Shown: piece after piece, positions 49,878 through 59,785 of the stretch
How positions within the stretch are numbered: position 1 is the first letter of the stretch
Layout: each line of letters starts with the position of its first letter
Assembly: GCF_001723305.1 (NCBI RefSeq)
Contig: NZ_LPWF01000004.1
Location: 124,001-188,000 of the forward strand
Direction of reading: 5' to 3'
Length of the DNA: 64,000 nucleotides
Source of the DNA: Methyloceanibacter superfactus
Lineage (GTDB): Bacteria; Pseudomonadota; Alphaproteobacteria; Rhizobiales; Methyloligellaceae
Made by a program: the position numbers and the translations under genes
The notes under the pieces: generated by a model
Seen by the model: the letters and a program-made list of their open reading frames with translations, nothing else
Databases searched by the model: none
What the model was told of the DNA's origin: nothing

Positions 49878-51539
49878 ATGGCCAAGAAAAAGATCATCGT
49901 GATTGGCGGCGGTTTTGGCGGCGTGTTTGCCGCCAAGTCGCTGGAGAAGCTCGGACGCGGCACGCTCGACGTCGAGCTCGTCAACAACAACAACTATTTC
50001 GTGTTCCAGCCGTTGCTACCCGAGGTGGCCGCGTCGAGCATCAACTCCGCCGATGCGGTGGTGCCGCTCCGCCAGCTGTTGAGCAACGTCCAGGTGCGCC
50101 AGGCGCGCGTCATGGGTATCGACTTCGCCAAGAAGACCGTGATCGTGATGCAGGGCGCCCGCATGACGCCCGTCGAGCTCAAATATGACGAGCTGGTCAT
50201 GGCGCTCGGCACCGGAGTCGATCTCAATCGCATTCCCGGCATGGCCGACCACGCGCTGACCATGAAGGATCTCACCGACGCGCATCGCTTGCGGACCCAC
50301 GTCATCGGCTGCCTCGAGACGGCGGACGTGACGACGGAGGCCGAGGTGAAGCAGCAGCTGCTGACCTTCATCGTGGCGGGCGCCGGCTTCTCCGGCGTCG
50401 AGACCGCGGCCGAGGTACGGCAGCTCGTCAGCCGGGCGCTGCGCTATTACCCGAACATCAAGCCCGATGAGATCCGCATGTATCTTATCGAGTACGCCGA
50501 TCGCATCCTCCCGACCTTCCCAGCCGATCTGGCCGAATACGCGACGACGCAGCTCAGGAGCCAGGGCATCGACGTGCTGACCGGCGTCGGCACCAAGTCC
50601 GCCACCTCCACGGGCGTCGAACTGACCGATGGCCGCAAGATCAACTCCTCGACCATCGTCGCCACCATCGGCAACGGGCCGCATCCGCTGGTCTCGATGC
50701 TCGGCCTCGACATGCAGTGGGGCCGCATCAAAACGGACCGCTTCATGCGCGTGCCGGGCCAGGAGCATGTTTGGGCGCTCGGCGACGCCGCCCTCATTCC
50801 GCTGGTCGACAATCCGCAGGAAGACCCGGTCGACTACGCCACGCAGACGGCGCAGTTCGCCGTGCGGGAAGGCCATCAGCTCGCCGGCAATATCTTCGCC
50901 AAGCTCAACGGCAAGGAGCTCAAGCCCTTCGCATATGAGTCGAAAGGCTCGCTCGCCTCGCTCGGCATGAGCAAGGCCGTGGCCGACGTCTACGGCATCA
51001 AGCTGTCCGGCACCTTCGCCTGGCTGCTGTGGCGCGGGTTCTACCTGTCGTTCCTGCCCGGGATCGCCGCCAAGTTCCGCGTTGGCATGAACTGGATCCT
51101 AAACTCCATCATGCCGCCGAATATCGTGCAGCTCAGGATGCCGCCGCCGGCGACCCGCTACATCCACTTTTGGAAGGGCGACAAGGTGTTCGAGCCGGGC
51201 ATGCTGATCGACGGCTTCTATACGGTGATCAACGGCTCCTTCAAGCTGACCATCGACAACCCCGACACGGGCGAGCATTTCGAGAAGGTGTTCGGCCCGG
51301 GCGAGCATTTCGGCGAACGGGTGCTGGTCAAGTCGGAGCTCAGGACCGGGCTGGTCGAGGCGCTGGAGGACGGGCTGCTGCTATTTATCGCCCAGAAGGA
51401 CTTCACCCGGTTCGCCACGGCCTTCCCCTTCCTCGACAACTATTTCAAAGAGTATATCGAGAAGACCTTCGGCGGCGCGGACAAGGCTTTCGCCCCGGGC
51501 TCGACCAACCAGCGCAAGCAGCTGGCAAAGACCCGTTAG
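49878..51539 (+). CDS. NDH-2-like FAD oxidoreductase with C-terminal cyclic-nucleotide-binding-like domain
   Basis: 553-residue fusion. Residues 1-400 are a type II NADH dehydrogenase-like flavoprotein: FAD site VIGGGFGGVFAAKSLE (8-23), FVFQPLLPEVA, NAD site IVAGAGFSGVETAAEV (165-180) and VWALGDAALIP (298-308), with the C-terminal membrane-contact stretch at about 380-415. Residues about 425-530 look like a CNB domain: GDKVFEPGMLIDGFYTVINGSFKL, then GPGEHFGERVLVKSELRTGLVEA, where Glu480 and Arg489 match the phosphate-binding-cassette Glu and Arg. It may oxidise NADH to quinone under allosteric control. No gene partner in an operon. Confidence 0.85.
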   Translation: MAKKKIIVIGGGFGGVFAAKSLEKLGRGTLDVELVNNNNYFVFQPLLPEVAASSINSADAVVPLRQLLSNVQVRQARVMGIDFAKKTVIVMQGARMTPVELKYDELVMALGTGVDLNRIPGMADHALTMKDLTDAHRLRTHVIGCLETADVTTEAEVKQQLLTFIVAGAGFSGVETAAEVRQLVSRALRYYPNIKPDEIRMYLIEYADRILPTFPADLAEYATTQLRSQGIDVLTGVGTKSATSTGVELTDGRKINSSTIVATIGNGPHPLVSMLGLDMQWGRIKTDRFMRVPGQEHVWALGDAALIPLVDNPQEDPVDYATQTAQFAVREGHQLAGNIFAKLNGKELKPFAYESKGSLASLGMSKAVADVYGIKLSGTFAWLLWRGFYLSFLPGIAAKFRVGMNWILNSIMPPNIVQLRMPPPATRYIHFWKGDKVFEPGMLIDGFYTVINGSFKLTIDNPDTGEHFEKVFGPGEHFGERVLVKSELRTGLVEALEDGLLLFIAQKDFTRFATAFPFLDNYFKEYIEKTFGGADKAFAPGSTNQRKQLAKTR

Positions 51540-51614
51540 CCCCCGCAAGAGGGCCGTGGATGAGGCGGCGAACTGACTCCCTTGGCCGCGCCGCAATCCC
51601 TATATTCCCTCATC

Positions 51615-54563
51615 ATGACAACCAAAAAGACCACCACCCCCGCCGCCGGCAAGCCGGTCGCGAAAGGGGACCACGTCTACCTCATTGACGGCTCCGGCTA
51701 TATTTTCCGCGCCTATCACGCGCTGCCGCCCCTGACGCGGCCCTCGGACGGGCTGCCCGTGGGAGCGGTGCACGGCTTTTGCGGCATGCTGTGGAAGCTC
51801 TTGCGGGAGACGGGCGAGCTGGCGCCGCCGACCCATATGGCGGTCGTCCTCGACTACTCCGCCAAGACCTTCCGCAACGATCTGTTCGACGGCTACAAGG
51901 CGAACCGGTCGGAGACCCCCGAGGACCTGATCCCGCAATTTCCGCTGGTGCGCGACGCGGTGCGCGCCTTCAACGTCTCTTGCGTCGAGAAGGAAGGCTT
52001 CGAGGCCGACGACCTCATCGCCACCTACGCCTTTCAGGCGCTCGAGGCGGGCGCGACGGTGACCATCGTGTCGTCGGACAAGGATTTGATGCAGATCGTC
52101 CGCCCCGGCATCGTCATGTACGACACCATGAAGAACAAGGTGATCGATGAGGAAGGCGTGGCCGAGAAGTTCGGCGTGCCGCCGGAGAAGGTCGTCGACG
52201 TGCAGGCGCTAATCGGCGATTCATCCGACAACGTGCCGGGCGTGCCGGGTATCGGCGTGAAAACAGCGGCGCTGCTCATCAACGAATATGGCGATCTCGA
52301 CACGCTGCTGGCGCGCGCCGAGGAGATCAAGCAGCAGAAGCGGCGCGAGAACCTCATCACCTTCGCCGATCAGGCGCGGCTGTCGCGGACGCTGGTCACG
52401 CTCGACACCCATGTCGATCTCGACGTGTCGCTGGCCGAGACGGCGGTGCATCAGCCCGACACCGAGGCGCTGACCGCCTTCATGCGGCAGATGGAATTCT
52501 CCACCCTGCTGCGGCGCGTGGCCGAAGGCTTGGGCGCGCCGCTCCCCGAGGGCGAGGCGAAGCCCGCCACGGCGCGCAAGAAGAAGGACGACTACGATCA
52601 TCCGTTGCGGCGCAGCCCCCGCGGCGAGGCCGGACCGGCGCGCGACGTCGAGGTTCAAGGCGGCTCGCCGGCGGAGCTCGCCATCGAGCGGGCGAGCAAG
52701 CTCGAGGGCGTGCCCTTCGACCGGGCCAATTACGAGACGGTGACGGAGATTCAGCGCCTCATCGATCTGTTGGAGACCGCGCGCTTCCAGGGCCATTTCG
52801 CCTTCCGGGTGAAGCTCAACGGCAGCGACCCCATGCTGGGCGAGATCGCCGGCGTGGCGCTGGCGCTGGTGCCCGGTCACGCGGCCTATGTGCCGCTCGC
52901 GCACCGTGCAGGCGACGAGCTCGATCTCGGCGGCGAGACCACCGTAACGCAAATCCCCGTGCGCGAGGCGCTGGACGCCTTGAAGCCGGTTCTCGAGGAC
53001 GAGGCCGTGCTCAAGATCGTGCAGAACGCCAAGGCCGATATCGTCGCGCTCGGCCGCTACGGCATCGCGCTTCAAGCGATCGACGATCCCTGCCTCATGT
53101 CCTACGCGCTCGACGCGGGCCGCGCCGAGCATCTGCCGGGCAAGCTCGCCGGCTCGCTGCTCGGCTACACGTGCCTCACCGAAAAAGAGGTGATGGGGAC
53201 CGGCAAGGCGGCGGTTGCCTTCGACCGGGTCGCGGTCGAGCGCGCCACGGAATATGCCGGCGAGGAGACCGATCTCGGCCTGCGGCTGTGGACGATCCTG
53301 AAACCCCGCCTTGCCGCCGAATCCGTCACCACGGTCTATGAGACGCTGGAGCGGCCGCTCGCACCCGTGCTCGCCGAGATGGAGCGCGCCGGCGTCAAGG
53401 TCGACCGCGCCACGCTGGCGAGCCTGTCCGGCGCTTTCGCCCAGACCATCGCCCGGCTCGAGGACGAGATCCGGGAGCTGGCGGGCGAGGACTTCAATGT
53501 CGGCTCGCCCAAGCAGCTCGGCGAGATCCTGTTCGACAAGATGAGCCTCGCAGGCGGGCGGCGCACCAAGACCGGCGCGTGGAGCACCGACGCCGCGACC
53601 CTCGAGGAGCTTGCCGCGCAAGGTCACGAGCTGCCGCGCAAGGTGCTCGACTGGCGCCTCGTCGCCAAGCTCAAGAGCACCTACACCGACGCGCTGCCCA
53701 CCTATATCCACCCGGAGACGGGCCGCGTGCACACCTCCTACGCGCTGGCCGCGACGACCACGGGGCGGCTGTCCTCGGTTGAGCCGAATCTACAGAACAT
53801 CCCCGTGCGCACCTCCGAAGGCCGCTCCATCCGCAAGGCCTTCGTCGCCGATAAGGGCAAGAAGCTGATCAGCGCTGACTACAGCCAGATCGAGCTACGC
53901 GTGCTGGCCCACATGGCGGACACGCCCACCTTGCGCCAAGCCTTCGCCGACGGGCTCGACATTCACGCGATGACCGCGTCGGAGATGTTCGGCGTGCCCA
54001 TCGAGGGCATGGACCCGAACGTGCGCCGCAAGGCAAAGGCGATCAATTTCGGCATCATCTACGGCATCTCCGCCTTCGGGCTCGGCAACCAGCTCGGCAT
54101 CCCGCGCGGCGAAGCGGCCGATTACATCAACACCTATTTCGAGCGCTTCCCGGGCATCCGCGACTACATGGAGGCGATGAAGGCGGAGGCCCGGCGCACC
54201 GGCTACGTGAAGACGCTGTTCGGGCGCAAGATCCACTATCCCGAGATCAACACCAAGAACCCGTCCTTGCGCGGCAATTACGAGCGCGCCGCCATCACGG
54301 CGCCGATCCAGGGCTCGGCCGCGGACATCATCCGTCGCGCCATGATCCGCATGGCGGCGGCGCTCGCCGAGGCGGGCCTGCAAGCGCGCATGCTGCTGCA
54401 AGTGCATGACGAGCTGATCTTCGAGGCGCCGGAGGACGAGGCCGACAAGACCATGGAGGTGGCACAAGCCATCATGGAGAACGCGGCCGAGCCGGCATTG
54501 CGCTTACAGGTGCCGCTGAAGGTGGACGCGCGGGCCGCCGACAATTGGGAGGCCGCGCATTAG
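51615..54563 (+). CDS. polA: DNA polymerase I
   Basis: Repair and primer-removal polymerase of 982 residues with three domains: a 5'-3' exonuclease at about 20-300 (VYLIDGSGYIFRAYHALP, EADDLIATYA, IGDSSDNVPGVPGIGVKTAALLI), a 3'-5' exonuclease-like region at about 370-560 (LEIAGVALALVPG type, with NAKADIVAL), and a polymerase domain (TTGRLSSVEPNLQNIPVR, SADYSQIELRVLAHM, KAINFGIIYGIS, LLQVHDELIFEAP). Start at ATG 51615 (MTTKK); the frame opens 33 bases earlier. Ends at a convergent small gene. Confidence 0.97.
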   Translation: MTTKKTTTPAAGKPVAKGDHVYLIDGSGYIFRAYHALPPLTRPSDGLPVGAVHGFCGMLWKLLRETGELAPPTHMAVVLDYSAKTFRNDLFDGYKANRSETPEDLIPQFPLVRDAVRAFNVSCVEKEGFEADDLIATYAFQALEAGATVTIVSSDKDLMQIVRPGIVMYDTMKNKVIDEEGVAEKFGVPPEKVVDVQALIGDSSDNVPGVPGIGVKTAALLINEYGDLDTLLARAEEIKQQKRRENLITFADQARLSRTLVTLDTHVDLDVSLAETAVHQPDTEALTAFMRQMEFSTLLRRVAEGLGAPLPEGEAKPATARKKKDDYDHPLRRSPRGEAGPARDVEVQGGSPAELAIERASKLEGVPFDRANYETVTEIQRLIDLLETARFQGHFAFRVKLNGSDPMLGEIAGVALALVPGHAAYVPLAHRAGDELDLGGETTVTQIPVREALDALKPVLEDEAVLKIVQNAKADIVALGRYGIALQAIDDPCLMSYALDAGRAEHLPGKLAGSLLGYTCLTEKEVMGTGKAAVAFDRVAVERATEYAGEETDLGLRLWTILKPRLAAESVTTVYETLERPLAPVLAEMERAGVKVDRATLASLSGAFAQTIARLEDEIRELAGEDFNVGSPKQLGEILFDKMSLAGGRRTKTGAWSTDAATLEELAAQGHELPRKVLDWRLVAKLKSTYTDALPTYIHPETGRVHTSYALAATTTGRLSSVEPNLQNIPVRTSEGRSIRKAFVADKGKKLISADYSQIELRVLAHMADTPTLRQAFADGLDIHAMTASEMFGVPIEGMDPNVRRKAKAINFGIIYGISAFGLGNQLGIPRGEAADYINTYFERFPGIRDYMEAMKAEARRTGYVKTLFGRKIHYPEINTKNPSLRGNYERAAITAPIQGSAADIIRRAMIRMAAALAEAGLQARMLLQVHDELIFEAPEDEADKTMEVAQAIMENAAEPALRLQVPLKVDARAADNWEAAH

Positions 54564-54565
54564 GG

Positions 54566-54820
54566 CTAGCCCTTCCGCGGGCTGACCACGGCGACGATGT
54601 TGGTCTGCACCACGCCGTCGACCTTGGCGATCTTGTGAAGGATCGCCTTGTCGCCGTCGGATGAGTCCTTGCAGTCGAGCTGGGCCACCAGCTTCTCATC
54701 GGACAGCTTCACCACATTGGCGAACTGGCAGTTGTCCATGTCCAGGGCCTTGAGCGTGTCGAGGGTGGCCACGGCATTGGCCGACCCCAGCAGCTCGATA
54801 AACAGATAGATATTCACCAT
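54566..54820 (-). CDS. Small Lrp/AsnC ligand-binding-like protein
   Basis: An 84-residue protein without a DNA-binding domain. The pattern MVNIYLFIELLGSANAVATLDTLKALDMDN..., then VDGVVQTNIVAVVSP, resembles the alpha-beta ligand-binding (RAM) half of Lrp/AsnC regulators. It may bind a small molecule or regulate a partner protein, but I know no function. It converges with polA (2 bases between stops) and diverges from the secreted protein at 54907. Confidence 0.65.
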   Translation of the reverse strand: MVNIYLFIELLGSANAVATLDTLKALDMDNCQFANVVKLSDEKLVAQLDCKDSSDGDKAILHKIAKVDGVVQTNIVAVVSPRKG

Positions 54821-54906
54821 TGTCTCGGTCTCCTCCCAGATTGACGATCTTTCACGTTCGATTGCAGGACTTCAGGATAAACTCCCCGACCCACCAAGGA
54901 GGTCCC

Positions 54907-55386
54907 ATGTTTACCGTCCGTCTGCGCCCGGTCTTCGCATTCATCCTGCTCTGCTTTGCCGCCCAGCCGGCGCTCGCGGTTCCTGCGCCCATGTCGGACA
55001 CGGAGCTGATGGAGAAGAGCGATTTGGTGACGCTGGTGCGCGTGTTGTCGGTGACCTGCACCAGCATCACGAAGGACGAGAAAACGGGCCAGGACCTGCC
55101 CGGCTATCTCGCCAAGCTCGAGATCGTCGAGGTGAAGAAGGGCGACATGAAGCCCGGCGAGGTCGTGCTGGTCACTTGGCGGGCTCTGCCTGAGGGCATC
55201 ATCGGCGGCTGGTCGGTCGCCTATTACCCGGGCGAGGAGGTGTGGACCCATCTCACCAAACGTAGCGGCGGGGTGACCTATGCCACGACCTGGTGGAACG
55301 CCAAGGGCACGCCGATCAAAGAGCCGGAGACCACCGACTTGCCGCCGGGGATCGGCCAGACCTCTGCCATGCGGGGCAAGCCGTAA
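54907..55386 (+). CDS. Small secreted hypothetical protein
   Basis: 159 residues with a signal peptide (MFTVRLRPVFAFILLCFAAQPALAVP, cleaved near residue 24). The mature part begins with MSDTELMEKSDLVTLVRVLSVTC, a periplasmic fold with a conserved-looking GEVVLVTWRALP and two aromatic segments (VAYYPGEEVWTHL, TYATTWWNAKG). AAGGAGG at 54896-54902 fixes the start at ATG 54907 over the longer frame from 54820. No family assigned; repeats and low-complexity are absent. Confidence 0.68.
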   Translation: MFTVRLRPVFAFILLCFAAQPALAVPAPMSDTELMEKSDLVTLVRVLSVTCTSITKDEKTGQDLPGYLAKLEIVEVKKGDMKPGEVVLVTWRALPEGIIGGWSVAYYPGEEVWTHLTKRSGGVTYATTWWNAKGTPIKEPETTDLPPGIGQTSAMRGKP

Positions 55387-55389
55387 GGC

Positions 55390-56094
55390 TTAAGCGGATA
55401 GCCCGTCGAGCCAGGCTTTGAACAGGGTGCGGCTCGCCTCATTGGTGGGCGGGGCGTAGCGGGCGGTCGCTTCGCGCATCTCGGCCAGATCGACATTGTT
55501 CTTGGCGAGCTCGAGCGTGTGTCCGATCAGCCAGCGTTCCATATCCCGCTCCTCGAGCTCCACATGGAACTGCAACGCGAGGACTTTCGGTCCGTAGGTG
55601 AAGGCTTGGTTCGGCGTGAGCGGCGTCGAGGCGAGCCGCGTGGCGCCCGACGGCAGATCGAAGGTGTCGCCGTGCCAGTTCAGCACGCGCAAACCTTCGA
55701 GCACGCGAAGCGGCGAGGACTTGCCTTCATCGGTCAGGATCAGCTCGTCCCAGCCGAGCTCGGCTTGCGGTCCGGGATAGACGCGCGCGGCGAGCACCGA
55801 GGCGAGCGCCTGGGCGCCGAGGCAAATGCCGGCCACCGGGATGCCCCGCTTGACCACCCCCTCGATGACGTTGAGCTCGTCCTTCAGGAAGGGATAGCGG
55901 TCGATCTCGTAGATGCCGATGGGGCCGCCCAGCACCAGGACGATATCGGCAGCCAGCGCAGGCGAAAGATCGTCGACGCCGGCTTGCAGATAAGTGAGAG
56001 GGATGCCGCGGCCCGCTAGCACGGGGCCGAGCGTGCCGGCGTCCTCGAAGGCGACATGGCAGATGGCGACGGCGTTTTTCATCTTCTTCCCCAT
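55390..56094 (-). CDS. Class I glutamine amidotransferase
   Basis: GATase1-domain protein of 234 residues. The nucleophile elbow is VAGICLGAQALASVLAARVYPG (Cys in GICLGAQ), the catalytic His is in LQFHVELEERD and the Glu follows in the same segment. The N-terminal part VLGGPIGIYEIDRYPFLKDE is like GuaA-type amidotransferases. It lacks a synthase domain, so it either works with a partner or acts as a peptidase on gamma-glutamyl amides. It starts 104 bases after the stop of the gamma-glutamyltransferase gene in the same direction, which may link both to gamma-glutamyl metabolism. Confidence 0.88.
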   Translation of the reverse strand: MGKKMKNAVAICHVAFEDAGTLGPVLAGRGIPLTYLQAGVDDLSPALAADIVLVLGGPIGIYEIDRYPFLKDELNVIEGVVKRGIPVAGICLGAQALASVLAARVYPGPQAELGWDELILTDEGKSSPLRVLEGLRVLNWHGDTFDLPSGATRLASTPLTPNQAFTYGPKVLALQFHVELEERDMERWLIGHTLELAKNNVDLAEMREATARYAPPTNEASRTLFKAWLDGLSA

Positions 56095-56198
56095 ATGCTT
56101 CGCTCATGCTCCGGCGCGGGCTCACATCTTGCGCCCGCCCATTCCGACCTGTTGACGATTTGCGACGCCTGATCGCCCGTTTACGACATTGACGGCGG

Positions 56199-57720
56199 TC
56201 ACACCACGGCCGACCGGCCCTGACGGCGCGGATCGCCGGCGCCTTCCACCGCGCCTTTGGCATCACGGCGGGCGGCATGCACGCGCCGAAGAAGAGATTC
56301 TGCTCGGGCCAGGCCCGCGCCCGGTCGCCAAGCGCACGGAACGCGGTTTCGGCCGCCTCGCTCAAGCCCGGCTCGAAACTCGTGGTGCCACAGCGCTCTA
56401 CATGCAGGCGCGGCGCGGCCACCGCGTCCTCCAGGCGCATGCGGTGAGCGAGCAGATTGACGGCGACTTGCAGGATCGCCGTGCGGATGCGGTTCGAGCC
56501 GCCGGTGCCGAGCGCCGTGACCGTGCCGTCCGCTTCCAAGATGATGGTCGGCGCCATCATGGAGGAGAGCCGCGTGCCTTCGGGCCATTGATCGAGCGCG
56601 CCGCAAGCGAGGTCCTCCTCGCCCAGCATGTTGTTGAGCATGAAGCCGTGGCCGCCGACGATGAAGCCGTTGCCCTCGCCGTTGGACAGGCTGACGGCCG
56701 CGGCGTTGCCGTGCGCGTCGATGACGCTGATATGAGTGGTGCCGCGATAGGCAGGCGGGTGGCTTACGGCCGCGCGGATGTCGTTGGCCAGCTCTCTGCC
56801 GACGAGACGCGCCGCGAGCCCGTCGCCATGGGCGGCGCGCGCCGCGTTGGTCGCCTCCATGGCGGCATGCACCGCCAGCGTATCGATGGCGCGGCCGTCC
56901 TCGGCGAGCGCCTCGAGATAGGCAAGGCCATAGGCGATGAGCGCGCCGCTGGCGGCCGGCGGCGGGTTGAGCGCCACGCTGGCGCCGCCATGACGCCAGA
57001 CCAGAGGCTCGCGCAAGGCGACGCGATAGTCGCGCAGATCATCGGCGGTGAGATGGCCGCCGAGATCGCGTGACTGGGAGGCAATCGCCCGGCCCACATC
57101 GCCCTCGACGAAGAGCCGCGCGCGTCCTCAGCAAGCCATTCAAGCGTCTCGGCGAGCGCCGGGTTGCGGAAGGTCTCGCCCGCCTTCATCAATTCGCCGC
57201 CGGGCGCGAAGATCTTTTTGGCGCCGTCGCTCGCAGTGAGGATCGGCGCGATGACGGTGAACAGGTAAGCTTGGAAACTGGTGAGCGGGAAGCCGGCGCG
57301 CGCGGCACGCACCGCCGGCTCGACCAGGCGCTTCATGGGCAGGCGGCAGTAGGCCTCGTGCATCGCGTAAAGACCTTGCGCCATGCCGGGCGTAGCACTC
57401 GCGCCGAGGCCGATATGAAACTCCTGGGTGGCGGGGCCGAAATCGGCGTCGATGGGAAAGAATTCGACCTCGTCGGCGGGGCGGCGCTTCAGCGGCGTGT
57501 CCACGAAGAAGTCGAACAGCTGCACCGCGTCGCTGTCGGCGCGGCGCGCCATGAGGAAGCCGCCCCCGCCGGGTGAGGCGAACACCGCCTCGGCGACGAA
57601 AGACATGCAAAGGCCGGCAAGGGCCGCGTCGAAGGCGTTGCCGCCGTCGGCGAGAATCTCGGCGGCGGCGTCTACCGTGAGCTGATGCCCGGCCGCGACG
57701 ACACTTCTATCCTTGCTCAT
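56199..57720 (-). CDS. ggt: Gamma-glutamyltransferase (two frameshifts)
   Basis: Autocatalytically cleaved Ntn hydrolase acting on glutathione and gamma-glutamyl amides. The catalytic Thr is in YRGTTHISVIDAHGNAAAVSLSNG, and GNGFIVGGHGFMLNNMLGEEDL and LGTGGSNRIRTAILQVAVN are typical. Two breaks occur: near 57120 (after LAEDARG/FVEGDVGRAIAS) and near 56283 (one G restores FFGGVHAARRDAKGAV). Joined, the protein is about 507 residues from ATG 57720 (MSKDRSVVAAGHQLT). Both breaks fit single-base losses. Downstream of pckA but in a separate transcription unit because of the terminator at 57781-57807. Confidence 0.83.
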
Positions 57721-57770
57721 GCGGTGTTGCCTAAGGCGAAGCGCGGCAGCGGGCAAGCCTCGCGCGGGTC

Positions 57771-57807
57771 CCAAAAACAATCATGGCCGGGACAAGCCCG
57801 GCCATGA
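57771..57807 (-). terminator. Rho-independent terminator of pckA, built on a palindromic repeat
   Basis: On the minus strand the arms at 57797-57807 and 57781-57791 form a perfect 11-bp stem with a 5-base loop, followed by TTGTTTTTGG (57780-57771). It sits 40 bases after the pckA stop. The stem core CATGGCCGGG/CCCGGCCATG is a short palindrome widely repeated in Rhizobiales genomes. Confidence 0.75.
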
Positions 57808-57847
57808 CATAGGTCATCTTGTTGGTCCGGCTTTCACCGGCGCGAGG

Positions 57848-59665
57848 CTAGCTGAGGCGCTTCTCGAGCTGGGAAAGCTCCTCCCTGAGGCCTTGCGGCA
57901 GCTTGTCGCCGAAGGTCGCGTAATGCTCCCTGATGAGCGGCAGCTCGGCTTTCCAGCCGTCGATGTCGACCTTGAGTAGCTCCTTCAACGCGCTGTCGTC
58001 CACGTCGAGACCGTCGGTGTCAAGCGCGTCTTCCGTCGGCACCTTGCCGATCGGCGTGTCGATCGCCTCGGCAGTGCCGTCGCAACGCTCAAAGATCCAT
58101 TTCAGGACCCGCGAGTTCTCGGCGAAGCCCGGCCACAGGAACTTGCCCTCGGGGCTCTTACGGAACCAATTCACGTAGAAGATCTTGGGCAGCTTATCGC
58201 CGCCCTTCTCGCCGATCTTCAGCCAATGGGCGAAATAGTCGCCCATGTGGTAGCCGCAGAAGGGCAGCATCGCCATCGGGTCGCGGCGGATGTCGCCCTT
58301 CGCGTCGGCGGCGGCGGCGGTCTTCTCCGATGCCATGATGGAGCCGAGGAACGTCCCCTGCTTCCAGTCTTCCGCCTCGGTCACGAGCGGGACCACGGAG
58401 GCGCGGCGGCCGCCGAACAGGATCGCGTCGATCGGCACGCCCTTGGGATCTTCCCACTCGGGCGCGATCACCGGGCACTGGGAGGCGGGCGCCGTAAAGC
58501 GCGCGTTCGGATGCGCCGCAGGCCGGTCGGCCTCGGGCGTCCACGGACGGCGCATCCAGTCGATGGCATGGGCCGGCTTGTGCTTGGTCATGTCCTCCCA
58601 ATAAACGTCCTCGTCCTCGGTGAGACCGACATTGGTGAAGATGCAATTCTCGTCGAGCGCCCGCATGGCGTTGAGGTTCGACGCTTCCGACGTGCCCGGC
58701 GCCACGCCGAAGAAGCCGGTCTCGGGATTGATGGCATAGAGCCGTCCGTCCTCGCCGAACTTCATCCAGCAAATGTCGTCGCCGATGGTTTCGGCTTTCC
58801 AGCCGGGGATGGTCGGGTTGAGCATGGCGAGATTGGTCTTGCCGCAAGCGCTCGGGAAAGCGGCTGCCATGTACTTCACTTCACCCTTGGGATTGGTGAG
58901 CTTGAGGATGAGCATGTGCTCGGCCATCCAGCCCTCGTCGCGAGCCTTCACGGAGGCGATGCGCAGCGCATGGCACTTCTTGCCGAGCAGCGCGTTGCCG
59001 CCATAGCCGGAGCCGAAGGACCAGATCTCGCGCGTCTCGGGGAAATGCGAGATGTTCTTGGTCGAGTTGCACGGCCACGGCACGTCGGCGGTCTTCGGCG
59101 TCGGCAGCGGATATCCCACCGAGTGCATGCCGCGCACGAAATCCTCGCTGTCGCCCAGCGCCTTCCACACCTTGTCACCGACGCGGGTCATGATGTGCAT
59201 GTTGGCGACGGCGTAAGCGCTATCCGTCACCATGACGCCGATGCCGGCGATGGGGGAGCCGACCGGGCCCATGGAATAGGGCACCACATACATGGTGCGG
59301 CCCTGCATGGCGCCGTCGTAGAGCTTGGTGATCGTCGCCTTCATCTCGGCGGGATCGGCCCAGTTGTTGGTGGGGCCGGCGTCCTCTTTCTTCACCGAGC
59401 AGATATAGGTCTGGTCCTCGACGCGGGCGACGTCGGCGGGATCGGAGCGTACGAGGATCGAGTTGCCGCGCTTGTCGGGGTTGAGCCACATGGCGGTGCC
59501 GCAATCGACCATCAGCTTCAGGAGTTCCTGATACTCCTCCTTCGAGCCGTCACACCAACGCACCGCGTCAGGCTTGAACAGGGCTTTCGCCTCCTCGACA
59601 AAAGCCAGCACCTTCGGATTGGTCGTCTTGGCCCCTTCGGCCACAATCTTCGCCTGAACGCTCAT
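57848..59665 (-). CDS. pckG: Phosphoenolpyruvate carboxykinase (GTP)
   Basis: Gluconeogenic enzyme converting oxaloacetate and GTP to PEP and CO2. The 605-residue protein belongs to the GTP-dependent class: the P-loop is [15 protein letters not shown] at about 268-282 with the reactive Cys274, and it has [25 protein letters not shown]-like [12 protein letters not shown] and the C-terminal [25 protein letters not shown]. The ATP-type enzyme (pckA of Rhizobium) is not homologous at this length. It is two genes from ChvI/ChvG. Confidence 0.94.
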   Translation of the reverse strand: MSVQAKIVAEGAKTTNPKVLAFVEEAKALFKPDAVRWCDGSKEEYQELLKLMVDCGTAMWLNPDKRGNSILVRSDPADVARVEDQTYICSVKKEDAGPTNNWADPAEMKATITKLYDGAMQGRTMYVVPYSMGPVGSPIAGIGVMVTDSAYAVANMHIMTRVGDKVWKALGDSEDFVRGMHSVGYPLPTPKTADVPWPCNSTKNISHFPETREIWSFGSGYGGNALLGKKCHALRIASVKARDEGWMAEHMLILKLTNPKGEVKYMAAAFPSACGKTNLAMLNPTIPGWKAETIGDDICWMKFGEDGRLYAINPETGFFGVAPGTSEASNLNAMRALDENCIFTNVGLTEDEDVYWEDMTKHKPAHAIDWMRRPWTPEADRPAAHPNARFTAPASQCPVIAPEWEDPKGVPIDAILFGGRRASVVPLVTEAEDWKQGTFLGSIMASEKTAAAADAKGDIRRDPMAMLPFCGYHMGDYFAHWLKIGEKGGDKLPKIFYVNWFRKSPEGKFLWPGFAENSRVLKWIFERCDGTAEAIDTPIGKVPTEDALDTDGLDVDDSALKELLKVDIDGWKAELPLIREHYATFGDKLPQGLREELSQLEKRLS

Positions 59666-59785
59666 GCGGTTTCGTCCCCAGATCTCGAAATGATGGAAAA
59701 TTTGCTTTGTATCGCCCTCTAGCTACCCCGAACTTGGGGGGCTTTCAAGAAAGGTCCTGTGACAGAAAAACGACCCCCGAGGCCG

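Noticed and set aside
59700-59785. Hairpin-like CCCC-GAACTT-GGGG between pckG and the HugZ-like gene.
   Set aside because: The stem is four to six base pairs without a T tract on either strand, so a terminator call is not supported.
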